A stretch of 55,602 nucleotides of DNA from CAZKRU01 sp964555235 (GTDB lineage Bacteria > Verrucomicrobiota > Verrucomicrobiia > Methylacidiphilales > CAMAQI01), in contig CAZKRU010000022.1 in the NCBI GenBank assembly GCA_964555235.1, positions 1-55,602 of the forward strand, written 5' to 3'. Below the pieces are notes generated by a model. The model searched no databases. It worked only from the letters and a program-made list of their open reading frames with translations, and was not told the DNA's origin. The position numbers and the translations under genes were made by a program. Shown here one piece after another: positions 30,882 through 39,903 of the stretch (position 1 is its first letter; each line of letters opens with the position of its first letter).

Positions 30882-32339
30882 ATGAAAATGTCCCGTGGTC
30901 CCCGTACCCCCCGCCCTCGTAAAGATTCACTTGAGGCTGAACCCCGATCCATCCATGGCGATGCGCCGATGGGCGCTTCCGCTACGTCCGAAGCTCCGGA
31001 GCCTCGGACTCCCCCCGAAAGCAGTGCTTCTTCTGAAGGCTCCTCTTCGGAGGGAAGTGACTACTCCGCTGCAACCGGTCCTTCGCTTCACCTCGGAGAC
31101 GTGCAGCGCCTTCCGATTCCTGAACTCAACGCCATGGCGGTTGAATACGGAGTGGAAAATACCGGCACGCTTCGCAAAAATGAATTGATCTGTGAAATCC
31201 TCAAACGGGTGGCAGATCGGAATGGAACGATTCACGGCGAAGGAGTTCTCGAAATTCTTCACGACGGATACGGGTTCCTTCGCTCCGGCCGCTACAACTA
31301 TCTTCCGTACGCTGAGGATATCTACGTCTCGCCTTCCCAGATTCGCCGCTTCGGTTTGAAAAAAGGAAATCTCATTGCGGGTCCGGTCCGGCCGCCTCGC
31401 GACAAGGAGCGTTACTTCGCCTTGGTGAAAGTGGAAAAGCTCGAAGGGGATGAACCGGAGAAGTCCCGTCACAAAATTTTCTTTGATAATCTGACGCCGC
31501 TTTTTCCGAATCGCCGGATCATGATGGAAGGAAAGACAGGGGATCTCTCCATGCGTGCGCTCGATTTGATTTCCCCTATTGGATTCGGACAGCGTGGTCT
31601 CATCGTTGCGCCGCCTCGTACCGGTAAAACGGTGCTGATGCAGAAAATTGCAAACTCCATCATGGAAAATAATCCGAACGCCTATTTGATCGTTTTGCTG
31701 ATTGATGAGCGTCCAGAGGAAGTCACCGACATGCAGCGCTCGGTAAAGGGCGAAGTCATTAGCTCCACGTTTGATGAACCGCCTGATCGTCACGTCCAGA
31801 TTGCCGAAGTTGTCATCGAACGGGCGAAGCGTTTGGCGGAAAACAAAGTCGATGTCGTGATTCTCCTCGATAGTATTACCCGTTTGGCTCGTGCCTATAA
31901 CACCTTGCAGCCGCATAGTGGAAAGATCTTGAGCGGTGGTGTTGACTCGAACGCACTACATAAGCCGAAGCGCTTTTTCGGTGCGGCGCGAAATATTGAA
32001 GAGGGCGGAAGCTTGACGATTATTGCGACGGCACTGATCGAGACCGGAAGCAAGATGGACGAAGTCATCTTCGAAGAATTCAAGGGAACTGGAAATATGG
32101 AGGTTCACTTGGATCGCGCATTGGTTGATCGCCGCGTCTATCCGTCGGTGAATATTCAAAAGTCGGGAACCCGCAAAGAAGAGCTGCTTTATCACGCGGA
32201 CGAAATGCCGAGAATTCATATTCTGCGCCGTGCCTTGAGTGGGACGACGCCGGTCGATGCGATGGAATTGTTGTTGGAGCGCTTGAAGAAGACGAAGAAC
32301 AACATTGAATTTTTGATGACGATGAACCTGAAGGAGTAG
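30882..32339 (+). CDS. rho: Transcription termination factor Rho with N-terminal extension
   Basis: A 485-residue Rho (E. coli 419). The first about 70 residues are a low-complexity Pro/Ser/Glu-rich extension. Then come the Rho N domain (LPIPELNAMAVEYGVENTGT), the RNA-binding cold-shock-like domain (GEGVLEILHDGYGFLRSG, YVSPSQIRRFGLKKGN) and the RecA-like ATPase with Walker A APPRTGKT (residues 243-250), LIDERPEEVTDMQRSV, Walker B VDVVILLDSITRLARAYN and the Q/R loops downstream. The hexamer unwinds RNA and releases transcripts. Scarcity of clear intrinsic terminators in the window agrees with a Rho-reliant genome. galE begins 7 nt later. Confidence 0.96.
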   Translation: MKMSRGPRTPRPRKDSLEAEPRSIHGDAPMGASATSEAPEPRTPPESSASSEGSSSEGSDYSAATGPSLHLGDVQRLPIPELNAMAVEYGVENTGTLRKNELICEILKRVADRNGTIHGEGVLEILHDGYGFLRSGRYNYLPYAEDIYVSPSQIRRFGLKKGNLIAGPVRPPRDKERYFALVKVEKLEGDEPEKSRHKIFFDNLTPLFPNRRIMMEGKTGDLSMRALDLISPIGFGQRGLIVAPPRTGKTVLMQKIANSIMENNPNAYLIVLLIDERPEEVTDMQRSVKGEVISSTFDEPPDRHVQIAEVVIERAKRLAENKVDVVILLDSITRLARAYNTLQPHSGKILSGGVDSNALHKPKRFFGAARNIEEGGSLTIIATALIETGSKMDEVIFEEFKGTGNMEVHLDRALVDRRVYPSVNIQKSGTRKEELLYHADEMPRIHILRRALSGTTPVDAMELLLERLKKTKNNIEFLMTMNLKE

Positions 32340-32346
32340 ACGTCGA

Positions 32347-33318
32347 ATGAAGATTCTGGTTACCGGTGGGGCCGGTTACATTGGAAGTATCTGCACGGAA
32401 GAATTGCTAAATGCGGGACACACGGTCTCGGTTTTTGACAATCTAACGGAAGGCCACCGCCTCGCGGTTGACTCCCGAGCAGAATTTATCAAGGGTGAAC
32501 TCGGGGATCGTGATTTTATTCATTCGACGATGACCCGGGTGAAACCGGACGCGGTTATGCACTTTGCAGCGAATGCGTTAGTCGGTGAGTCGATGACGAA
32601 TCCGTCGAAATATTTCCGAAACAATGTCGCTTGCGGGATCAACCTGATCGATGCGATGGTGGCGGCCGGTGTGAAGAAACTCGTTTTCTCATCGACCTGT
32701 GCGACGTTTGGAATTCCGGAAAAAATTCCGATCGACGAGCGACTTCCTCAGAAACCGATCAATCCGTATGGGCAATCAAAATTGATGTTTGAGCAGATTC
32801 TCCGCTGGTATGATCAGATTCACGGACTGATTCATGTCAATCTTCGCTATTTTAATGCAGCGGGAGCTTCGGAAAAATTTGGGGAGGATCACCGGATTGA
32901 GACTCATTTGATTCCGAATGTCATCAAGGTGGCCTTGGGACAAAAGCCGCACGTTGAAGTTTTTGGAGATAAGTACACGACTCCCGATGGTACTTGTATT
33001 CGGGATTACATCCATATTCGCGATCTGGCGCAGGCGCACATTCTGGCGTTGGGCCGCGAGGCGAGTGCGAGCTACAATTTAGGAACAGGAGAAGGTTACT
33101 CGGTTCGGCAGGTAGTGGATGTGGTGGCCAAGGTGACGGGGCGCAAAATCCCCGTGGTCATTCAACCGAACCGCCCCGGGGATCCCCCTCGTTTGATTGC
33201 AGGCTCCCACAAGATTATGAGCGAGCTCGGTTGGAAGCCTCAATTTAATCGTCTGAATCCAATCATTGAGAGTGCTTGGGCGTGGCATCAAAAGTATCCC
33301 ACGGGCTACGGAGATTGA
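32347..33318 (+). CDS. galE: UDP-glucose 4-epimerase
   Basis: A 323-residue extended short-chain dehydrogenase. The NAD-binding glycine motif is TGGAGYIGS at the N-terminus, the active site is SSTCATFG plus the Tyr-Lys pair in NPYGQSKLMFEQ, followed by LRYFNAAGAS, GTCIRDYIHIRDLAQAH and YNLGTGEGYSVRQVVD. It interconverts UDP-glucose and UDP-galactose for LPS or exopolysaccharide. A closely related UDP-sugar epimerase specificity cannot be excluded. It sits in the rho-galE-recN run. Confidence 0.93.
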   Translation: MKILVTGGAGYIGSICTEELLNAGHTVSVFDNLTEGHRLAVDSRAEFIKGELGDRDFIHSTMTRVKPDAVMHFAANALVGESMTNPSKYFRNNVACGINLIDAMVAAGVKKLVFSSTCATFGIPEKIPIDERLPQKPINPYGQSKLMFEQILRWYDQIHGLIHVNLRYFNAAGASEKFGEDHRIETHLIPNVIKVALGQKPHVEVFGDKYTTPDGTCIRDYIHIRDLAQAHILALGREASASYNLGTGEGYSVRQVVDVVAKVTGRKIPVVIQPNRPGDPPRLIAGSHKIMSELGWKPQFNRLNPIIESAWAWHQKYPTGYGD

Positions 33319-33336
33319 GTCTGACCGGGGGGTGTC

Positions 33337-34998
33337 ATGCTGCGTTCCTTGCGGATCAAAAATCTTGCCCTCGTCGATGATCTGACTTGGGAGTTGGAGC
33401 CCGGTTTCAATATTTTGACGGGAGAGACGGGTGCTGGAAAATCAATCCTGATTGATGCCCTGAATTTATTACTTGGGGAACGCGCCGACAAAACGCTCAT
33501 TCGCACCGGAGAAACGACCTGCACGGTTGAGGGGGCGATGGAGCTTTCCCGGGAGACCTTAAAGAAAATCTCGCCGGCGTTGGAAGAATTTGGCGCCGAG
33601 GCGTGCGAAGGGGTTCAGCTTCTTCTCAAACGAACTCTCGCCACGACGGGGACGAATCGTCAATTTATTAATGGGAGTCCGGTCACGCTTCAAGCATTGC
33701 AGGCGATTGGAAATGATCTCGTCGATGTTCATGGACCGCATGACCATCAATCCTTGCTTTCGGTGGATCGCCAGTTGGGGTTGTTGGATGCTTACGGAAA
33801 ACTGGAGTTACTTCGCTCGGAATACGCCGAAGCGTATGAGGTGACTCGAAAAATCGCTGAAGAGCGTGCCTCGCTCGCATTGAGCGAACAGGAGCGCGAG
33901 GAACGGATTGAGCGACTGCGCTATCAAGTGAACGAGATTCAAGGGGCGCGCTTAAAGCCGGGCGATGATGTGGAAGTAGAACGTGATTTTAAAGTGGGAG
34001 CGAATGCGCGTCAGTTGGTGGAGTATGCATCGGAAATCGCAAGAATTTTAAATGAGGCAGATGAGGCGGTACTGATTCAGTTGTCGCAAGTCGAGCGCCG
34101 GATTCAAGCGTGGGAAAAGTTGGATCCGAGTTTGACGGAGAAAGCGGCTTCCTTTCGTGAGGCGGTGATCACGCTGCAATCGTTTGTCTCTGAGATTCAG
34201 AGTGAAGCCGAGCGGATCGATTTAGATGGGGGGCGACTCAAGGAGTTGGAAGAGCGACTCAATTTGATTCATTCCTTGAAGCGAAAATACGGGGGTACGC
34301 TCGAAGTAATTCTTGAAAAAGGAGAAACCGCGGCGCGCCAGCTCGAGTCACTGGAGTCCCACGAGGGAACTCTGGCGAGACTTCAACAAGAAGAAGCGGC
34401 CTCAGCGAAAAAACGAGATGCACTCGCCTCCAAGCTCTCGAAGGAGCGACAAAAAATTGCGGCCCCGCTGGGGGAAAAGATTCAAAAGGAACTGAGGCTT
34501 CTCGGATTTTCCAAAGCATCGTTCCAAGTTGAATGTCATTCCAGTGGGCCCGGTCCTTCGGGTATTGATCGGATCGAATTTATTTTCGCACCCAATGTCG
34601 GCGAAGCTCCAAGACCCTTGCGCGCGATTGCGTCGAGCGGAGAAATGGCGAGAGTCATGTTGGCGATTAAAACGACACTTGCCGAGGTTGACGAAGTTCC
34701 GATCCTGATTTTTGACGAAATCGATGCCAATGTCGGCGGCGAAACCGCCTCACAAGTGGGAAAGAAACTTCGCAGTTTGGGGGGATCGCATCAGGTTCTT
34801 TGCATTACGCATCTACCACAAGTGGCCGCTCAAGGGAGATCGCATTATTGCGTTCAGAAAGAAGTGCAAGGAGGCCGGACCGCAACCCGTCTCACCGTTT
34901 TGGAAGGAAAATCCCGCGCTCAAGAAATCGCCCGAATGCTCGGAGGTCAGAGCGATCAGTCGCTGGCTTTGGCGAAGGCGTTGTTGGAAGAGAAGTAA
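33337..34998 (+). CDS. recN: DNA repair ATPase RecN
   Basis: A 553-residue SMC-like protein for double-strand break repair. N-terminal ATPase half: MLRSLRIKNLALVDDLTWEL, Walker A GETGAGKSILIDALNLLLGE and FINGSPVTLQALQ. Central coiled coils (residues about 155-365). C-terminal half: signature IASSGEMARVMLAIK, Walker B PILIFDEIDANVGGETA and HLPQVAAQGRSHYCVQK. It begins 18 nt after galE; a shared transcript is likely. Confidence 0.95.
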   Translation: MLRSLRIKNLALVDDLTWELEPGFNILTGETGAGKSILIDALNLLLGERADKTLIRTGETTCTVEGAMELSRETLKKISPALEEFGAEACEGVQLLLKRTLATTGTNRQFINGSPVTLQALQAIGNDLVDVHGPHDHQSLLSVDRQLGLLDAYGKLELLRSEYAEAYEVTRKIAEERASLALSEQEREERIERLRYQVNEIQGARLKPGDDVEVERDFKVGANARQLVEYASEIARILNEADEAVLIQLSQVERRIQAWEKLDPSLTEKAASFREAVITLQSFVSEIQSEAERIDLDGGRLKELEERLNLIHSLKRKYGGTLEVILEKGETAARQLESLESHEGTLARLQQEEAASAKKRDALASKLSKERQKIAAPLGEKIQKELRLLGFSKASFQVECHSSGPGPSGIDRIEFIFAPNVGEAPRPLRAIASSGEMARVMLAIKTTLAEVDEVPILIFDEIDANVGGETASQVGKKLRSLGGSHQVLCITHLPQVAAQGRSHYCVQKEVQGGRTATRLTVLEGKSRAQEIARMLGGQSDQSLALAKALLEEK

Positions 34999-35023
34999 TC
35001 TTGTCTAACGAGGGTTCTTTTCC

Positions 35024-36085
35024 ATGAAAATTTCCGGATGTCTGATTGCTTTGATTTTTGGGTGGCTCGCCTATGCCAGTGGGCTTCTCTACAATTTCAT
35101 GATCCTCTTTGTCATGATCTCGGCGTTATTGTCGGTACTGACTTGGGGGATCGCTACTTGGAGAGGGAAGTGTGAGAATTCCTTTCTGCTTCAATTTTTT
35201 GACACAAGATTCCGTTTTCACCGTTTTGAATTCCTGCTCAAAGGACTTTTCTTAATTCTCTTGGGCGCGGCATTGGATCGATCCATTGTCGTGGCGCAGT
35301 TTACTCCTGAAAAATATCTTCAAGCACGAGAATTAGTCTGGAGTTCGATCTTGATCGTTTTCTTTTTCTCGTTTTTCCCATTGAAGAACATTTCTCGCGC
35401 CTCGAATCTTTTTTGGGGATTGGGAGCGGCTCTTTTACTTTTGGAAAACTTTGCACTTCTTGCGGCCTCTCGAGCTTCCCATGCGGTGCTCCTAGATTCG
35501 CCATTTCATCAAGAGTGTTTGATTTTTAACGGGGGGCCGACTCCGCTTTTGAATCATCACTTTGGGATTCCTTCCCAGCGCCATGCCTTGGACATCACAA
35601 TCGCGAGGAATGGGCTTATTCTTCAAGGTCCGCCCAAGGACTTTTCCTCTTACCCGGCATGGGATCAGCTTCTTTATGCCCCGGAAGCCGGGACAGTGAA
35701 GAGGGTCATTCAAGATCGCCCCGATCAATCTCTTGGTACTGCCGATTCAAAGGCTATCGAAGGAAATTGTGTGGTCATTCAAATTGCGGATCAAAGGTAC
35801 CTCATGATGGCACACCTTCGACAGGGAAGTGTCTTGGTGAAAGAGGGGGATTCCGTGAATCGAGGGCAGCCGATTGCACGTTGTGGAAATTCTGGAAATA
35901 CCAGTGATCCGCATTTGCATCTTCAGGTGCAAAATGTAGTGGATTTTCAAGAGGAAAATTGTGAGACGTATCCTATCTTTTTTCGGGCGATGAAACGAAC
36001 GCGTTATGAGAAAACGGAGCTTCTTGAGGCGGCAGATTTACGGCGAAACGATTTAGTGAGTCCTGCAACACGCGCTTCGCCTTAG
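35024..36085 (+). CDS. Membrane-anchored M23-family metallopeptidase
   Basis: A 353-residue protein. Residues 1 to about 155 contain about five membrane helices (CLIALIFGWLAYASGLLYNF; SILIVFFFSFFPL). The C-terminal part is a LytM/M23 peptidase domain: FGIPSQRHALDITIA supplies the first His and Asp, EGNCVVIQIADQRYLMMAHL, the conserved glycine run GQPIARCGNSGNTSDPHLHL supplies the HxH. Such enzymes cut peptidoglycan cross-bridges or act as amidase activators. The polytopic N-terminal region is uncommon for M23. It is 25 nt downstream of recN. Confidence 0.85.
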   Translation: MKISGCLIALIFGWLAYASGLLYNFMILFVMISALLSVLTWGIATWRGKCENSFLLQFFDTRFRFHRFEFLLKGLFLILLGAALDRSIVVAQFTPEKYLQARELVWSSILIVFFFSFFPLKNISRASNLFWGLGAALLLLENFALLAASRASHAVLLDSPFHQECLIFNGGPTPLLNHHFGIPSQRHALDITIARNGLILQGPPKDFSSYPAWDQLLYAPEAGTVKRVIQDRPDQSLGTADSKAIEGNCVVIQIADQRYLMMAHLRQGSVLVKEGDSVNRGQPIARCGNSGNTSDPHLHLQVQNVVDFQEENCETYPIFFRAMKRTRYEKTELLEAADLRRNDLVSPATRASP

Positions 36086-36499
36086 TGAGGATTACAGCAC
36101 CATCGGAGAGATCGCCTTACCGCTCGCCTGGATATTTCGAAAAGATCGAGTGACTTTGTGGGTGAGATTATACGACAGACCGTTTTGGTTTAAAATTCTT
36201 CTCCGGCTCACTCTGTGAAATCAATTCTTGGATATTATCCAAACTCAAGCCCGGTTTCAAACCCATCTTATGGGGTTTGGTTCGATAGGGCTGAGATTTT
36301 TTGCAGCCAATCTTTTTTCTCATAACTACACGATAGTGCTGGGATAAGTGATGTCAAAACGTCCTCGATGGGCCGGGCTCAGGGTGCAGGCCCGTCCGGA
36401 GGACTGGCCCCACCAAAGCAGGTTGCAAACGCTGCGAACTCGAAGTTTGAGGCCTTGGTGGCGTTGCGGTCAAAATCTAAATTTTACCAAGATTTCGGT
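36086..36499. other. Spacer with hairpin and GCAGGCCC-type repeat
   Basis: No gene is evident. CAAACCC...GGGGTTTG (about 36259-36280) can form a hairpin without a U-tract. 36383-36416 (GGTGCAGGCCCGTCCGGAGG, then ACTGGCCCCACCAA) belongs to a family with another member at 55423-55460, and 36417-36480 resembles the GTTGCGG-type element. It separates the M23 gene from the convergent comM. Confidence 0.5.
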
Positions 36500-38023
36500 T
36501 CACCCCCATTTCTGTCGGTCCAGCGAGCGGAATTGAACGGCTTCGCAGAGGTCGTCATCGGAAATCGATTCGTTTCCAGCGAGGTCGGCGATGGTTCGGG
36601 CGACTTTGAGGATGCGATCGTAAGCGCGGGCGGAGAGGTGCATTTGCTCCATCGCCATTCGTAGCATCTCCAAAGAGCTTTCCTGAAGAACGCAAAACTC
36701 GCGAATTTCTTTCGAACCCATTTGGGCATTGCAATGGATTTTTCTCTTCTTTCCGGAAAACCGACGCTGTTGGACCTGTCGGGCTTTGATCACCCGGGAG
36801 CGAATGACTTTGGAGGATTCCGCCGGGACGGTTTGAAAAAGAAACTCGTGCTTCACGGGAGGAACTTCGATCTGGATGTCGATTCGATCGAGAAGGGGGC
36901 CGGAGATTTTGTTGAGATACCGCTGAATCTCCCGCTCCGAACATCGTCCGTCAAAGGAGCCGGAAGGGGTCGGATTCATGGCGGCCACGAGCATGAAGCG
37001 TGCGGGAAAAGTGACGGTTCCTGCGGCACGACTGATGGTCACGTGTCCATCTTCCAATGGTTGACGCATAACTTCGAGCGTGTTGCGTTTGAACTCGGGG
37101 AGTTCGTCCAAAAAAAGAACCCCATTGTGCGCGAGACTGACTTCGCCAGGGGAAGGATTTGCAGATCCTCCGATGAGTCCAATGTCAGAAATTGTGTGGT
37201 GCGGGGCACGGAATGGGCGGTGTTGCACCATGGGACGATCGGGAGTCAGAAGTCCGCAGACGCTATGGATTCGGGTCGTTTCCAGCGCCTCTTCCATCGT
37301 GAGCGGAGGGAAGATGGTTGGGATTCGCTTGGCGATCATCGACTTCCCTGTCCCTTGGACGCCCGTCATCAAGAGATTGTGTCCTCCTGCGACGGCGACT
37401 TCGATGGCGCGTTTGGTTGCTTCCTGTCCTTTCACTTCTGAAAAATCGAAGTCCATTTCGATCCCCTCTTCTGAATGATTCAGCGCATTGCCTGGAGCAG
37501 GATTTACAGAAGCCGTTCCTTCGATGTAATCGACCGCTTCTCGAAGTGTGCGTATCGGAATGATTTCAATTCCGGAGACCATCGAAGCTTCGGGAGCATT
37601 GGCTGCGGGAACAATCAGCCGTTTTTTGCCGTGACGCCGTGCGGAGATGGCAACCGAAAGCGTTCCGCGCACGGGGCGGACTTCGCCATTCAGTGCAAGT
37701 TCTCCAACGATCCAGAGACTGCGAAGATCTTCGTTGCGAAGCTGTCCGCTCGCTCCCAAAATTCCGAGTGCGATGGGGAGATCAAAGCTCGGGCCTTCCT
37801 TTTTTAAATCAGCAGGGGAAAGATTGATCGTGAGGACTTCAAACGGAAATCGAAATCCACTGTTGAGCAGGGCCGGTTTGACCCGGTCCAAACTTTCTCG
37901 AACGGCAGCGTCCGGCAGACCTACTAAAGAAATTTTATGATCCCCGGCAGAAACATCCACTTCTACTCGTACGGGAAATGCTTCTACTCCCCAAACCGTC
38001 GCTGCCTCCATTGTTGCCAGCAT
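36500..38023 (-). CDS. comM: ComM/YifB-type Mg-chelatase-like AAA+ helicase
   Basis: A 507-residue ComM homologue. The N-terminal Lon-like domain (VEVDVSAGDHKISLVGLPDA, LTINLSPADLKKEGPSFDLP, LWIVGELALNGEVRPVRGTL) is followed by a Mg-chelatase-type AAA+ domain: Walker A MTGVQGTGKSMIAKRIPTIF, RPFRAPHHTISDIGLIGG, Walker B HNGVLFLDELPEF, ISRAAGTVTFPARFMLVAAM, and a C-terminal domain ending AVQFRSLDRQKWG. ComM promotes branch migration during natural transformation in other bacteria. It is monocistronic here. Confidence 0.93.
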   Translation of the reverse strand: MLATMEAATVWGVEAFPVRVEVDVSAGDHKISLVGLPDAAVRESLDRVKPALLNSGFRFPFEVLTINLSPADLKKEGPSFDLPIALGILGASGQLRNEDLRSLWIVGELALNGEVRPVRGTLSVAISARRHGKKRLIVPAANAPEASMVSGIEIIPIRTLREAVDYIEGTASVNPAPGNALNHSEEGIEMDFDFSEVKGQEATKRAIEVAVAGGHNLLMTGVQGTGKSMIAKRIPTIFPPLTMEEALETTRIHSVCGLLTPDRPMVQHRPFRAPHHTISDIGLIGGSANPSPGEVSLAHNGVLFLDELPEFKRNTLEVMRQPLEDGHVTISRAAGTVTFPARFMLVAAMNPTPSGSFDGRCSEREIQRYLNKISGPLLDRIDIQIEVPPVKHEFLFQTVPAESSKVIRSRVIKARQVQQRRFSGKKRKIHCNAQMGSKEIREFCVLQESSLEMLRMAMEQMHLSARAYDRILKVARTIADLAGNESISDDDLCEAVQFRSLDRQKWG

Positions 38024-38067
38024 CTCTCCCCCCTATTTCCCTGAGTTTTCTTCGGAGTGCCTGTTTT

Positions 38068-38589
38068 TTAAGGAGAGTGTGGCGAGGGGGTTGTCCCTAC
38101 GCCGCCTCCAAACTCGGATCTCAAATCCTGATCGATCTGTTGTTCCATCTGTTGACGAAATGGTTCCACTTTTTCCTGAATTTTTTGTGCCATTGCGATT
38201 CGCTTTTCGGCGAGTCGAAGCTCAAACTGTTCCATCGCTTTGCTGGTGAGTTTGAGTCCGAGCTCTTCGGCCTTCATTTTGGCCATGCCTCGTTGATGCT
38301 CTTTCATCTCCTGAATTCTGGAAAGGAATCTTCCCTGCTCATCCAGACTCATTTTCTGAAATCTGGGCCAATTCTGGAGTTCGGACATGATCTCCTCTTT
38401 AGGAAGGCGAATAATGGTCTGAAGTCGTTCACGAAGTTCTTTTTCCTCCATGGGATTAAATCGCTTCCGCCGTGTGGGGCTTCCTCCCATGCCGGGGCCC
38501 TCTCCGGGTTCTCCGGGGGGCGGTTGCTGACTCCATCCGGAGCTACAGGTAAGGACTCCGGCCAACAAGATAATCAGTAACCGATCCAT
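38068..38589 (-). CDS. Secreted helical protein of the sigma-factor operon
   Basis: A 173-residue protein with a signal peptide (MDRLLIILLAGVLTCSSGWS), a Pro/Gly-rich linker and a long, charged, mostly helical region (EEKELRERLQTIIRLPKEEI onward; KRIAMAQKIQEKVEPFRQQM). It resembles Spy/CpxP-like or heavy-metal-resistance (DUF3106-like) periplasmic proteins in style, without a firm motif. It overlaps the anti-sigma gene by 16 nt and is the last gene of the operon, so it may be the envelope-side sensor or effector of the sigma system. Confidence 0.7.
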   Translation of the reverse strand: MDRLLIILLAGVLTCSSGWSQQPPPGEPGEGPGMGGSPTRRKRFNPMEEKELRERLQTIIRLPKEEIMSELQNWPRFQKMSLDEQGRFLSRIQEMKEHQRGMAKMKAEELGLKLTSKAMEQFELRLAEKRIAMAQKIQEKVEPFRQQMEQQIDQDLRSEFGGGVGTTPSPHSP

Positions 38590-38909
38590 TCCAACCCCTC
38601 CGTCTCATTATTGGCCAGGAGAAACTCCAAGGCGGCTTGCGTTTTGGCGACTTCCGTAGCGCGATGCTGCTGGTATCCGTAGACTCCGGCGCAAATGACC
38701 AGTAAGCAAGCGAGGCTACCGGACCAGACCCAACGGGGAAGTGCCCACCAAGATGATTGAGGTTGATGACGGAGGCGTGCCAAGGTTCGAGCGGTAAACC
38801 AACCTTCCGGCTCTTGAATTGGTGCGCTGCCAAGCAGTTTCCAGACCGGATCTTCTTCTGGGGAAACCGGCCAAGCAGGCTCTTGATGGTTGGATGGCTT
38901 TTTCTTCAT
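38574..38909 (-). CDS. Putative membrane anti-sigma factor
   Basis: A 111-residue single-pass membrane protein. A cytoplasmic N-terminal part of about 50 residues contains PEGWFTARTLARLRHQPQ, one membrane helix follows (VWSGSLACLLVICAGVYGYQ, about 66-85), then a short periplasmic tail. Position directly after an ECF sigma gene and topology fit an anti-sigma factor, though there is no ZAS-type zinc motif. Its ATG overlaps the stop of a 19-codon ORF (ATGA), and AAGGAGG lies just upstream. Confidence 0.65.
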   Translation of the reverse strand: MKKKPSNHQEPAWPVSPEEDPVWKLLGSAPIQEPEGWFTARTLARLRHQPQSSWWALPRWVWSGSLACLLVICAGVYGYQQHRATEVAKTQAALEFLLANNETEGLEWIGY

Positions 38910-38965
38910 GGCATTCCTCCTTTATTTAACCCCAATCTTCGTAAAAAGTTGCGGATTTTTTTCAT
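38906..38965 (-). CDS. Micro-ORF coupled between sigma and anti-sigma genes
   Basis: A 19-codon ORF, MKKIRNFLRRLGLNKGGMP. Its ATG overlaps the sigma-factor stop (ATGA at 38962-38965) and its own TGA overlaps the anti-sigma ATG (38906-38909). The double 4-nt overlap suggests translational coupling: ribosomes could pass from the sigma gene to the anti-sigma gene through this leader. The peptide is basic and amphipathic. It may be a coupling device rather than a functional protein. Confidence 0.45.
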   Translation of the reverse strand: MKKIRNFLRRLGLNKGGMP

Positions 38966-39552
38966 GGTCGTTCTCCCAGGTAAGGCCTGAGCCGTTCTTT
39001 TAAGGTATCGCGTGCCCGAAAGAGGAGCGATTTTGTGGCCGAAGTACTGACTTTCAGTACCTTCGATATTTCCTCGTAAGACATTTCTTGATAACGACTT
39101 AAGATGATTGCTGCGCGTTGCTGTTCGGGGAGGGCGAGGATGGCGGCATCGATGATTTCTGCCAGCTCTTGACGCACGAGGGCTTGGGAGGGGGTGGCTT
39201 CGCCAGAATCGGGAATTTCTCGAGGACCGATGGCGGAGGAAGAATCGGTAGTAATGTCGAGGGATTCGGTCGCTTTTCGGCTGCGTCGGCGATACTCGTT
39301 AATGACCAGATTTCGGACAATCGTCATGAGCCAGGTCTTGAATTGGGCGCTCGGTTCATACGATTTGGCTGCCTGGAAAACGCGGAGAAAAGCGGTTTGA
39401 GCAAGATCCTCGGCTTCGAAACGATCCCCGATCATTTTAACAATCGTACCAAAAACGAGCACCTGATGGCGTTCAACCAAAATTCGAAACGCCGCCTCAT
39501 CTCCTGCGCGCACGGCTTGCATTAAATCCGCATCGGAGAGATCGGGGTGCAT
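38962..39552 (-). CDS. ECF-type RNA polymerase sigma factor
   Basis: A 196-residue sigma-70 family factor of the ECF group. Region 2: VERHQVLVFGTIVKMIGDRF, EDLAQTAFLRVFQAAKSYEP, FKTWLMTIVRNLVINEYRRR. Region 4: LPEQQRAAIILSRYQEMSYE, then EISKVLKVSTSATKSLLFRA. The linker (about 95-120) is Ser/Thr/Pro rich. It is first in an operon with a micro-ORF, a membrane protein and a secreted helical protein, a layout typical of envelope-stress signalling. GAGGA lies 8 nt before the ATG. Confidence 0.93.
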   Translation of the reverse strand: MHPDLSDADLMQAVRAGDEAAFRILVERHQVLVFGTIVKMIGDRFEAEDLAQTAFLRVFQAAKSYEPSAQFKTWLMTIVRNLVINEYRRRSRKATESLDITTDSSSAIGPREIPDSGEATPSQALVRQELAEIIDAAILALPEQQRAAIILSRYQEMSYEEISKVLKVSTSATKSLLFRARDTLKERLRPYLGERP

Positions 39553-39740
39553 TCTAATCCTCTTCTGGACCGTTTGAACATTTTTGTCAATTGAAAGTGC
39601 GCTATCGCCTTTGGAGGAATGCGAGGTGAGCCGGTGATCTCTCTGAGGAAAGCAGGAATACAGGATGCTTTTTTACGAACATAAAATGATTGGACGACAG
39701 GTGAGGTAATCGAAAAATTCCTGGATTCTCATATGATGAT

Positions 39741-39792
39741 GTAGCTGAGGCGTCATCGCCTCGGTAGGATGAGCCGGGGACGGCTCATCTAC
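39741..39792. repeat. Two tandem GTAG hairpins
   Basis: GTAG 39741 plus the 6-bp stem GAGGCG-TCAT-CGCCTC (39747-39762), then GTAG 39764 plus the perfect 9-bp stem GATGAGCCG-GGGA-CGGCTCATC (39768-39789), followed by TAC. It lies in the 350-bp divergent spacer between the sigma factor and the DUF2062 gene; no other gene is seen in 39553-39903. Confidence 0.85.
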
Positions 39793-39903
39793 ATCGTAGA
39801 GCGAACGCCAGTCAATGAATCGCAGATGCGCCCGATTTCTGCGGTGACGTGTTTTTCGCTTCACAAAGATTCATTTCCAAGACAGTCTCCTCACTCGTCT
39901 CGC

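Noticed and set aside
37978..38580. 200-codon plus-strand frame opposite the secreted helical protein
   Set aside because: Shadow frame; the minus-strand genes have a signal peptide and operon overlaps that explain the region.
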